Shown here: in pieces, positions 27,540 to 35,039 of the stretch | How the letters are laid out: each line of letters begins with the position of its first letter | Numbering within the stretch: position 1 is the first letter of the stretch | DNA from: Acidimicrobiia bacterium | GTDB lineage: Bacteria > Actinomycetota > Acidimicrobiia > Acidimicrobiales > Bin134 | NCBI GenBank assembly: GCA_022821445.1 | Contig: JAJEDQ010000076.1 | Coordinates: forward strand, 1-47,062 | DNA length: 47,062 bases | Reading direction: 5' to 3' | Notes under the pieces: model-generated | What the model was told of the DNA's origin: nothing | Database searches by the model: none | What the model saw: the letters and a program-made list of their open reading frames with translations, nothing else | Made by a program: the position numbers and the translations under genes

Positions 27540-27607
27540 CGGACCGCCCGGTCAGGGGCAAACGCCAAGCCGACGTTCACAGACTTGCCTCTACAGGGGC
27601 AAACGCA
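27507..27607 (-). repeat. 41-bp-period imperfect tandem duplication at DUF35/ligase junction
   Basis: Minus strand GCGTTTGCCCCTG...GTGAACGTCGGCTTG then GCGTTTGCCCCTGAC...GTGAACGTCGGGTTG then GCGTTCGCCC. Confidence 0.88.
27536..27580 (-). CDS. Micro-ORF VNVGLAFAPDRAVR* formed by tandem duplication of DUF35-end/ligase-start
   Basis: GTG start overlaps the DUF35 stop (GTGA), TGA stop overlaps the ligase GTG start (GTGA); repeats ligase N-terminus VNVGLAFARNAAR. Confidence 0.6.
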   Translation of the reverse strand: MNVGLAFAPDRAVR

Positions 27608-27996
27608 GGAAGCCGATGCCCGTCGGGTCCGGTAACAAATTTCACGGTCACCGGCATGTCAATGGCCACCTGATCGGGCTCGCAGTCCACGATCCAAGCG
27701 AGCAGGTGCCACCCCTCCTCCACATCCACATCGGCCATCACATAGGGGGCGGTGAACGCCGGGGTGGGGGGCCGATGCACGGTGGTGTGGCTGTACACCC
27801 GGCCCCGGCCACTGCTGGGCTGATAGTCCCAGTTGGTGCTCTGGCAGTGGGGACAGGCGAACTGGGGAACGAAGAAGCTCTGCCCACAGTCGTTGCACAC
27901 CGGTCGAACCAGCTCATCCCGGTTCACCGCGGCCCAGAATTCCCCGGTCAGCGGGCGCAGACTCCGGTCCTCAAGCTCGTCAGTGCGCCCGCCCAT
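27577..27996 (-). CDS. DUF35 family (Zn-ribbon + OB-fold) acyl-CoA-associated protein
   Basis: RPVCNDCGQSFFVPQFACPHCQSTNWDYQPSSGRGRVYSHTTVHRPPTPAF...PYVMADVDVEEGWHLLAWIV. Confidence 0.9.
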   Translation of the reverse strand: MGGRTDELEDRSLRPLTGEFWAAVNRDELVRPVCNDCGQSFFVPQFACPHCQSTNWDYQPSSGRGRVYSHTTVHRPPTPAFTAPYVMADVDVEEGWHLLAWIVDCEPDQVAIDMPVTVKFVTGPDGHRLPAFAPVEASL

Positions 27997-28056
27997 CAGT
28001 GATCCGCCTATCAGAACTGCGGCCCGCCCATCGGATCAGCAATCTGCCTATCAGAA
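27987..28056 (-). repeat. ~40-bp imperfect tandem duplication at P450/DUF35 junction
   Basis: TTCTGATAGGCAGATTGCTGATCCGATGGGCGGGC versus TTCTGATAGGCGGATCACTGAT-----GGGCGGGC. Confidence 0.88.
28011..28031 (-). CDS. Micro-ORF MGGPQF* within the P450/DUF35 junction duplication
   Basis: ATGGGCGGGCCGCAGTTCTGA; first 3 codons repeat the DUF35 start (MGGR), end repeats the P450 tail (..VF*). Confidence 0.4.
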   Translation of the reverse strand: MGGPQF

Positions 28057-29244
28057 CACCACGGGATATGTGCCCCACCAGACCCGGGCGATGTTGGGGT
28101 CTTGCTGAGGGGGATTGTCGGGATCGCGCTGGGCGCCGCGCACCAAAAGACCCCGCAAGATCAGCGCCACTGTTCCCAAAAGGATGGGGGCCCCGGTGTT
28201 CTCATCGGCGGGCACGCCGCCGTCGAGCTCCATGCCGATGCAGGCATGGCGTCCCCCGCCGAAGGTGTGGCCCCACCGGGGCACGTCTTCGCGGATGGAG
28301 CGGAGCGGGTTGAAGCTGTCGGCGTCGGCCCCGAACACCTCGGTGTCGCGGTTGGCCGACCACAGGTCGAACACTGCGAAGTCACCCACCGCCATCTCAG
28401 TTCCGTCACGCAGGGTGACCGGCTCCACCGCCTCCCGGCGGGCCACCGGGCTGGCCGGGTGCAGGCGCATCGACTCGTGTACGCAGTGCTGGAGGAACAC
28501 CGGATCCTCGATCATGCGGTTGCGGTCTTCGGGATGTTCGTCGAACCAGCCGAATGCGCCATGGACGGCGTGAGTTGTAGCCGCCCCGGTGGAGTGCATT
28601 CCGGCCAGCATGTAGAAGGCCACCTCCCGACGAACAACATCGCGAGGCAGATCCAGGGAGTCTTGGTTGCGGACGAGCACGGTGAGCACGTCTTTGGGCA
28701 GGTCGTCCTCTTCGATCTCGCCCGCGCTGAACCGCTCGAATAGCTCGGTGCGGCGGTCCAGCGATGGAGCGAAGAACTCCTCGTCCCAGCCCTCCAGCGC
28801 CTCGGCCACTTCGGCCCTCAGCTCCTCGGGGTCTCTCGTGCTGTGAACCGCAGTGGCCCCTTCGCTGAACTTGACCGCGTAGGCAAACAGCCGGTCGGTC
28901 TCTTCTGCTGTGCCCTCCGAGTAGTCCACCCCAGCGGCGGCGGCGGTGAGGTTGACCACGATGCGCCGGGCCAGGGGCACCACGTCGCCCCTTCCCTCGG
29001 CCGCGGCCGGATCCAACTGCTTGTCCACCGCCAGCGGGAGCAGATCCCGCTCGTAGTGTTCGAACGTCTCCCGGCGAAACAGCCGGTTCTCCAACCGCCG
29101 ACGACGGCGGTGATCGTCACCCCACAAAGTGAGCAAGGTGTCGGCCATGATCATCCCGGCCGCGTCGTACAGCGCCTGCTTGAGGCCCTTCTGCCGGTAG
29201 GCGTCGCGCACCTCGTCGAACCGGGTAAGGGTGATCTCGGCCAT
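28051..29244 (-). CDS. Cytochrome P450
   Basis: Heme loop HTFGGGRHACIGMELDGG; RREAVEPVTLRDGTEMAVGDFAVFDLWSANRDTEVFGADADSFNPLR. Confidence 0.93.
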   Translation of the reverse strand: MAEITLTRFDEVRDAYRQKGLKQALYDAAGMIMADTLLTLWGDDHRRRRRLENRLFRRETFEHYERDLLPLAVDKQLDPAAAEGRGDVVPLARRIVVNLTAAAAGVDYSEGTAEETDRLFAYAVKFSEGATAVHSTRDPEELRAEVAEALEGWDEEFFAPSLDRRTELFERFSAGEIEEDDLPKDVLTVLVRNQDSLDLPRDVVRREVAFYMLAGMHSTGAATTHAVHGAFGWFDEHPEDRNRMIEDPVFLQHCVHESMRLHPASPVARREAVEPVTLRDGTEMAVGDFAVFDLWSANRDTEVFGADADSFNPLRSIREDVPRWGHTFGGGRHACIGMELDGGVPADENTGAPILLGTVALILRGLLVRGAQRDPDNPPQQDPNIARVWWGTYPVVF

Positions 29245-29277
29245 CGTGATTCCTCTCGTTGAATCGGGTTGTGTCGT

Positions 29278-30051
29278 CTAGATCTTTTCGTCCACGCCGT
29301 CGATCGACGCAGGTCGGGGCATTCCGGCCAGCACGGTGGAAACCACACCGCCGTCCACCACCAAATTGTGACCGTTGACGTATTCGGCATCGTCGGAGCA
29401 CAGCCACATCACGGCTTTGGCAATGTCGTCGGCGGTGCCGAGTCGCCCGCTGGGGGTGCGGGCCGAGCGGGTGGCCCGCACTTCGGGGTCGGCCAGGACG
29501 GGGGCCGACATGCCGTCGTCGATGATGCCGGGCGCCACCGAGTTCACCCGGATGCCGGCCGGGCCCCATTCGATGGCCATTTGGCGGGTGAGCTGGATCA
29601 CTGCCGCCTTGGTCGGGCTGTAGGCCCCGGAATTGGGGCCGGGGGCAATGCCGTTGATGGAGGAAATGTTGACCATCGCCCCCCGGCGGCCCTCGGCGAT
29701 CATGCGGCGGGCCGCCGCTCGACCGCACACGAACGGGCCGTTGAGATTCACGTCCACCACCGCCCGCCAATCTTCCTCCGAGTGGTCCACCAGCGGGGTG
29801 AACCGCACAATGCCCGCGTTGTTCACCAACGCATCAGGGGTGCCGAAGGCATCCAACGCGGCTTCAACCGCGCCGGAGTCGGTACTTGAAGCCACCAGGG
29901 GCACCGCATCGGGCAAAGACTGGGCAATCTCATCGGCGGCGTCGGCATTGATATCCAGCACCCCCACCCGATAGCCGCCCGCCGCCGCTTGGCGGGCAAT
30001 CTCCGCTCCAATGCCGTGTCCGGCCCCGGTCACAATGATCGATTTCGTCAC
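29278..30051 (-). CDS. SDR family oxidoreductase
   Basis: TGAGHGIGAEIARQAA, NNAGIV, NISSINGIAPGPNSGAYSPTKAAVIQLTRQMAIEWGPAGIRVNSVAPGII. Confidence 0.93.
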   Translation of the reverse strand: MTKSIIVTGAGHGIGAEIARQAAAGGYRVGVLDINADAADEIAQSLPDAVPLVASSTDSGAVEAALDAFGTPDALVNNAGIVRFTPLVDHSEEDWRAVVDVNLNGPFVCGRAAARRMIAEGRRGAMVNISSINGIAPGPNSGAYSPTKAAVIQLTRQMAIEWGPAGIRVNSVAPGIIDDGMSAPVLADPEVRATRSARTPSGRLGTADDIAKAVMWLCSDDAEYVNGHNLVVDGGVVSTVLAGMPRPASIDGVDEKI

Positions 30052-30066
30052 GAGCGCAAACCTTAG

Positions 30067-30144
30067 TCAGTCGCCTGCCAGTCCGAAGAAGACCATCACG
30101 GCTCGTTCAAGGCGGGTCATGTCATCGTGAGGAAGGATCCTGAT
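30067..30144 (-). pseudogene. C-terminal remnant of a MazF/PemK-like toxin
   Basis: Out of frame with the antitoxin: [26 protein letters not shown], resembling MazF C-termini; rest of toxin absent. Confidence 0.5.
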
Positions 30145-30337
30145 CGGCAGCGGCTAGAGGGCTGGAGGCGACAACAAAGGACTGGCGATGGGCTTCAGCC
30201 GCGAACTCTGGGTTCCGAACGTCAGGAACCCAAACCTGGAGAAGGCGCAAACCCTGTTCTCTCATTCGCTCCCTGTAAGCGCGGACTCGCTCAGAAGTCG
30301 ATGCACCGACCTTTGGCATTTCTCCTAGTGTCGCCAC
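30122..30337 (-). CDS. DUF3018/MazE-like antitoxin, C-terminus probably altered
   Basis: [46 protein letters not shown] then runs into toxin remnant. Confidence 0.72.
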   Translation of the reverse strand: MATLGEMPKVGASTSERVRAYRERMREQGLRLLQVWVPDVRNPEFAAEAHRQSFVVASSPLAAADQDPSSR

Positions 30338-30344
30338 ACACGCA

Positions 30345-30358
30345 TGTTACATGTAACA
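30345..30358. promoter_or_regulatory. Perfect 14-bp palindrome TGTTACATGTAACA upstream of the antitoxin
   Basis: Self reverse-complementary; 7 nt upstream of the GTG start codon at 30337. Confidence 0.65.
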
Positions 30359-30368
30359 GATCCCACTT

Positions 30369-30584
30369 CTACTCCAGGAGGGTGCCGTCGTCGTCGAAGA
30401 CCTGGATGGCTCGGGAGGGGCAATTCCGGGCGGCTCGGAGGAGCTGTTGATCGGAGAGGTTGCCCGAGGTGGGCAGAACGGTGGCTAATTCGTCGTCGTC
30501 AAAGGCGAAGGCGGCGGGGAAGTCGGCCACGCACCGCCCCGAACTCATGCACTCGTCCTGGTCGATCGCCACCCGGTAGGCCAC
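30369..30584 (-). CDS. P450-type single-cluster ferredoxin with CxxSxxC motif
   Basis: VAIDQDECMSSGRCVADFPAAFAFDDDELATVLP...ARNCPSRAIQV. Confidence 0.85.
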   Translation of the reverse strand: MAYRVAIDQDECMSSGRCVADFPAAFAFDDDELATVLPTSGNLSDQQLLRAARNCPSRAIQVFDDDGTLLE

Positions 30585-30715
30585 AACACGACCCTAGCGG
30601 AGCGTTCGCCAGCCGGGAGGCGCGTGGTGCGGGCGCTGCGGCTGCACCCTCGTCCGGGGGCGACCGGCGCGGGCACAACCAACGCCGGCGACAGACTGCC
30701 GGATATGCTCGGCCA

Positions 30716-32194
30716 ATGGCCGAGTCGTCTTCCCGTGGCACCGGCCGCCGGAGGATCGCCACGGAAACCGCTAGGTTCGGGTCGTCTAGGCGCGAGAGCC
30801 ACGACGCATCGGGCTTCTACGATCGGTTCATTGCCCCCGAGGTCTCGCAGGACGCCACCATCGTCCGCCCTCCCGATGAGAGCCTCGACAAGATCTGGCG
30901 CCAAGACGCTCGCTGCATGCGGCCTCCCCTGTCTGAGAACTCCGTGGCCCTGGTGGTCACCTCCCCCCCCTATTTCGCCGGCAAGGAATACGAGGAGGCC
31001 CTCGGCAGCGGCGGGATCCCCGCCACCTATCTCGACTATCTGGAGATGCTCCGCCAGGTGTTCAGCGAGTGCAAGGAGGTGCTCGAACCGGGCGGGCGCA
31101 TCGCGGTGAACGTGGCCAACTTGGGCAGGCGCCCCTATCGGTCGCTGGCTGGCGACGTGATCCGCATTTTCGAGGAGCTGGGCCTCTTGCTGCGAGGCGA
31201 GGTCATCTGGTGGAAGGGGAGGGCCGCGGGCGGCTCTTGCGCCTGGGGAACCTTCCAAAGCCCGGTGAACCCCGTGCTACGTGATGTTACCGAGAGGATC
31301 GTGATCGCCAGCAAGGGCCGCTTCGACCGGGCTCTTCCGCCGACACAGCGCCATGCCCAGAACAGGCCCTCGGATACCACGATCTCTCGGGACGAGTTCC
31401 TGGAGGCCACCACCGACATCTGGGAGATCGCTCCGGAGAGCGCGAGGCGGGTCGGCCACCCCGCGCCGTTTCCAGTCGAGATCCCGAAGCGCCTGATCGA
31501 CCTCTACACATTCGAGGAAGACATCGTGCTTGATCCCTTCATGGGATCGGGGACCACTGCGGTGGCGGCGCTTCAAACCAAGAGGCGCTATCTGGGTTTC
31601 GAGACCAGCGAGGAGTACCTGAACTTGGCAAAACAGCGGGCCGAAGCCGCACGGGATCTCCTTGAGGCCCAAAAAGATGCCGACAACCAGCCATTCAGGG
31701 TCAGCCTCCCCGCGGTGCAAACCGCCGCCCCTGATGAGGATTTCCAGGCCAGGGCGGTTCGCGAGGGTGCCCGGGCCAAGGCAATGGCCAAAGAGCTGCT
31801 CGAAGCCTGCGGTTTCGCGAACATCCGCGAGGACGTCAAGTACCAGCGGTTCGGGTTGGAGCTCAATTTCCTGGCCGACGACAAGTGCGGTCGAACGTGG
31901 GCTTTCGACGTCTCCGGCGCGTTCACCTCCACTAGGTCAGGTTTGCGGCGCACCGACACCCTCTGGAAGGCCCTCGGCAAAGCGTCCGTGCTCACAGCAA
32001 GCGGCCTGGGCTTTCGCCTCGTGCTGCTCACAACCGACGCCCCCGCAAGGGGCAGCGCCGGGCACAAGGCCCTGGGCGCGGTAATGGGAGAAAGCTTGCC
32101 GATATACGGCCTCGTCGAGATCGGAAAGCAGGCCGACCAGCAGAGGTTGCGCGAGTTGGCCGAATCGGGCAAATGGCGGTTTGTAGCCTCTTAG
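30716..32194 (+). CDS. Beta-class DNA methyltransferase (TSPPY ... DPFMGSGTT) with C-terminal extension
   Basis: VTSPPYFAGKEYEEALG; IVLDPFMGSGTTAVAALQTKRRYLGFE; about 150 C-terminal aa: YQRFGLELNFLADDKCGRTWAFDVSGAFTSTRSGLRRTDTLWKALGKASVL. Confidence 0.9.
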   Translation: MAESSSRGTGRRRIATETARFGSSRRESHDASGFYDRFIAPEVSQDATIVRPPDESLDKIWRQDARCMRPPLSENSVALVVTSPPYFAGKEYEEALGSGGIPATYLDYLEMLRQVFSECKEVLEPGGRIAVNVANLGRRPYRSLAGDVIRIFEELGLLLRGEVIWWKGRAAGGSCAWGTFQSPVNPVLRDVTERIVIASKGRFDRALPPTQRHAQNRPSDTTISRDEFLEATTDIWEIAPESARRVGHPAPFPVEIPKRLIDLYTFEEDIVLDPFMGSGTTAVAALQTKRRYLGFETSEEYLNLAKQRAEAARDLLEAQKDADNQPFRVSLPAVQTAAPDEDFQARAVREGARAKAMAKELLEACGFANIREDVKYQRFGLELNFLADDKCGRTWAFDVSGAFTSTRSGLRRTDTLWKALGKASVLTASGLGFRLVLLTTDAPARGSAGHKALGAVMGESLPIYGLVEIGKQADQQRLRELAESGKWRFVAS

Positions 32195-32198
32195 GACG

Positions 32199-32960
32199 AT
32201 GAAGCCCATCGAAGACATGTCTGTTTTGATCACCGGGGGCGGTTCGGGCATCGGCGCGGGAGCGGCGGGGCACTTGGCTGGCCGAGGGGCGCGGGTGACC
32301 ATCACCGGTCGTCGTCAGGAAAGGGTGGAAGCGGTGGCGGCTGGGGTGGGCGACCGGTGTCGGGCGGTGGCTGGAGACGTAACCGAGGCAGGCGACCGCA
32401 CCGCCATGATCCAGGCCGCGGTGGACCACGGCGGCGGTTTGGATGCCCTGATCAGCAACGCCGCCAACATGTATCGGGGACCGGTAGACGAGCTGGACGA
32501 GCAAGCCCTGCTTGACGTGTTCCACACCAACGTGGTGGCCGGCATGATGCTGGTGGGCGAGGCGCTCCCCCATTTGCGGGAGCGCCAGGGTTGCGTGCTG
32601 TTCGTGGGGTCGGTACACACCCAGCGGGCCTTCCCCGGTGTGGCCCCTTACGCCGCCACCAAGGGGGCGCTGGAGGCGCTCACCAGGGTGCTGGCCGCCG
32701 AACTGGGGCCCCAGGGGGTGCGGGTGGGCTGCGTGCGGCCCGGCGCGGTGTTCACTGAGATCAACCAGCGGGCCGGGCTGATGGGCGACGACGAGGCCAA
32801 GGCCCGGCTGGAGGGGCTGGGGCCGGCTCATGCCTTGGGCCGCATCGGCACCGTCGCCGAGATCGCCGAGGCGTTTGAGTACCTGATCGGGGCCGAATGG
32901 GCCACCGGTTCGGTGCTCACGGTGGACGGGGGCCTCAGCCTCGGCGTGACCAATGCCTAG
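32199..32960 (+). CDS. SDR family oxidoreductase
   Basis: ITGGGSGIGAGAAGHLAGRGARVTITGRR...VGSVHTQRAFPGVAPYAATKGALEALTRVLAAELGPQGVRVGCVRPG. Confidence 0.92.
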   Translation: MKPIEDMSVLITGGGSGIGAGAAGHLAGRGARVTITGRRQERVEAVAAGVGDRCRAVAGDVTEAGDRTAMIQAAVDHGGGLDALISNAANMYRGPVDELDEQALLDVFHTNVVAGMMLVGEALPHLRERQGCVLFVGSVHTQRAFPGVAPYAATKGALEALTRVLAAELGPQGVRVGCVRPGAVFTEINQRAGLMGDDEAKARLEGLGPAHALGRIGTVAEIAEAFEYLIGAEWATGSVLTVDGGLSLGVTNA

Positions 32961-32992
32961 CGAGCGCCGATCGGCGCTTGGGGGCCGAACCC

Positions 32993-33331
32993 ATGCGTGA
33001 CCCGCTCACCGCAGTCAAAGATCACCTCGACGCCGTCCACTCCGGCGGCCCGGCGGCCATGGCCGCCGACTATGCCGCCGACGCGGTGCTGGTGCGGGAT
33101 GTGACTTACCACGGCCGCGACGCCATCGCTGGCTATTTCGCCACCGTGCCCGAGCGGCTGGGCGAGGGTCGGGTGGAATTCGCGGAGCCTCAGATGGAGG
33201 GCGCATTGGTGGCGGTGGCCTGGACGCTGAGGGGCGGCCCCGGCGACGGCACCTCGGGCACTGATCGCTTCGAGGTGGCCGACGGCATGATCGTCCGCCA
33301 GACGGTGACTCTCGACGGCGGGGATTTCTGA
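32993..33331 (+). CDS. SnoaL/NTF2-like protein
   Basis: DPLTAVKDHLDAVHSGGPAAMAADYAADAVLVRDVTYHGRDAIAGYFATVPERLG...GTDRFEVADGMIVRQTV. Confidence 0.82.
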   Translation: MRDPLTAVKDHLDAVHSGGPAAMAADYAADAVLVRDVTYHGRDAIAGYFATVPERLGEGRVEFAEPQMEGALVAVAWTLRGGPGDGTSGTDRFEVADGMIVRQTVTLDGGDF

Positions 33332-33531
33332 TGGCAACCGAGCCATTGGACGAGACCTACGACGTGGTGGTGGTGGGATTCGGCGCGGCGGGCACAGCCG
33401 CGGGCATCACCGCTTGCGATGCCGGCGCCTCGGTGGTGCTGGTGGAAAAGAACCCCGAGCATCGCCACACCCCCTCGACCCGGATGTCGGGGGGCATGGT
33501 GATGGCGGTGACCGATGTGGCCCAGGGTTAG
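33331..33531 (+). pseudogene. N-terminal fragment of FAD-dependent oxidoreductase
   Basis: ETYDVVVVGFGAAGTAAGITACDAGASVVLVEKNPEHRHTPSTRMSGGMVMAV then stops; only 66 aa. Confidence 0.75.
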
Positions 33532-34008
33532 GGCAGCGGTGATCTTGACCCCGCCGAGGCCGATGGCGGGGCTGACTCCGCCCACACAATCGCCAACTGC
33601 GTAGAGGCCGGGAATGGGATCGCCGAACACATCGAGCACCTGCATGTCGGCGTTTACCCGAAAGCCTCCGGCGGGGAAGTTGATGCCCACCACCATGGGG
33701 GCGGCCCACAGCGGGGGCTCGACGATGCCAGTTCGAGGCTCACCGAAGATCAGCCCGTAGCGGTGCTTTTGGCGGTCGATCTCGGCCTGCATATCGGCCA
33801 AGTACTGCTCGGGGCTGTCGTCAGCCCCGATTTCGCCCTGCATGTCGAAGTCGGCGAATGCCACATATCCGGTAGACCGGGCGGCGTTGCCCCCGAGCTG
33901 CTTGTCGGCCTCCAAGAGGACCACTGAGGCGCCGCTTCGGGCGGCGGCTAGAGCGGCGGCCGACCCTCCGGGCCCGCCTCCTACGACGACTACATCGAAG
34001 ACTTCCAT
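33520..34008 (-). pseudogene. FAD-dependent oxidoreductase with internal deletion and missing 3' end
   Basis: N-terminal Rossmann MEVFDVVVVGGGPGGSAAALAAARSGASVVLLEA joined within about 100 aa to C-terminal GGFRVNADMQVLDVFGDPIPGLYAVGDCVGGVSPAIGLGGVKITAALTLG. Confidence 0.75.
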
Positions 34009-34039
34009 CGCGCTCTTCAGGCCACCGGCGATTCGTGAA

Positions 34040-34555
34040 CTAGCGGTCGGTAGCGGGGGGAAAGTCGGCGCCGGCCAGCCAATTCAGGAAGTCCTGGCGG
34101 CGGTTGGCGTCCACCAATTCCACTCGCAGGCCGGTGGCTGGAAGCCAGTGGTAGGTGAAGCCCAGCGGGCGCCCGTCGGAAGCCTCGTAGGAGGCCAGGG
34201 GCTCATAGCCGGCGTCGGCCAGTCGTTGGGCGTCGGCCACCAGGTCGTGGCTCCAGTAGCCGAGATGGTGTACGCCGCCCGCAGTGCTGGGATCCCACAC
34301 CGTGCCCGGCGTGCCGGTGATCAACTCGATGTGGGGCGGTCCGGCAATGGAGTAGGTGAACTGGAACTCGGCCAGCACAACCCCGTTGGGCTGGCGGACC
34401 ATGAACTCCCGATTCTGGACGGGCCCCCATTCAAAGCCGTGGATGGCAGTCCACTCGGCCATGGCCGCATCAAGGTCGGTGACCACCACGCCGAAGTGGT
34501 AGAAGTCGTCGAGGGGCACCAGCCCCGCCAGCGATTGGGATGTTGAATCAGGCAT
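34040..34555 (-). CDS. VOC/glyoxalase-family protein
   Basis: FYHFGVVVTDLDAAMAEWTAIHGFEW...GGVHHLGYWSHDLVADAQRLADAGYEPLASYEA. Confidence 0.82.
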   Translation of the reverse strand: MPDSTSQSLAGLVPLDDFYHFGVVVTDLDAAMAEWTAIHGFEWGPVQNREFMVRQPNGVVLAEFQFTYSIAGPPHIELITGTPGTVWDPSTAGGVHHLGYWSHDLVADAQRLADAGYEPLASYEASDGRPLGFTYHWLPATGLRVELVDANRRQDFLNWLAGADFPPATDR

Positions 34556-35033
34556 TTCCGTGCCACCCTCCGTCGGTGAATAGAACTTCGCCGGTTATGT
34601 ACGACGCTTTCTCGCTGAGCAGAAACGAGATCACCTCGGCGATCTCGGCGGGCTCGGCCACCCGGCCCATCGGCACCCGGGCGTCCAGCCAGGCAGCCTG
34701 CTCCGGGTTGCCCAGCCGCTCTGTGGTCATGGGCGTGCGCACCGGCCCCGGCGCCACCGCGTTGACCCGCAAATGGCGTTCAAGATCATCCAACTCAGTG
34801 TCCACAATCGAGCTGCGGGTGCGGATACCAGCACAGTTCACCAACCCGGTGAGCGGCCCCGCATCCTCCAGCACCCGATCCCAAGCGGCCTCGTAAGTCA
34901 CATCCAGAGACACCACGCTCTCAGCCGAAACCACATCGGCAGCCACTACATCCCACCCGTCATCCCCTAACAACCGGCAGGTCTCCGCACCGATTCCCGA
35001 CGCGCCGCCGGTCACCAGCACCAGACCCGGCAT
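34548..35033 (-). pseudogene. SDR-family gene with in-frame deletion of the catalytic S-Y-K region
   Basis: GIGAETCRLLGDDGW...GLVNCAGI...DDLERHLRVNAVAPGPVRTPM: N-terminal LRVN runs directly into AVAPG; YxxxK absent; only 161 aa. Confidence 0.75.
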
Positions 35034-35039
35034 CAGCGC

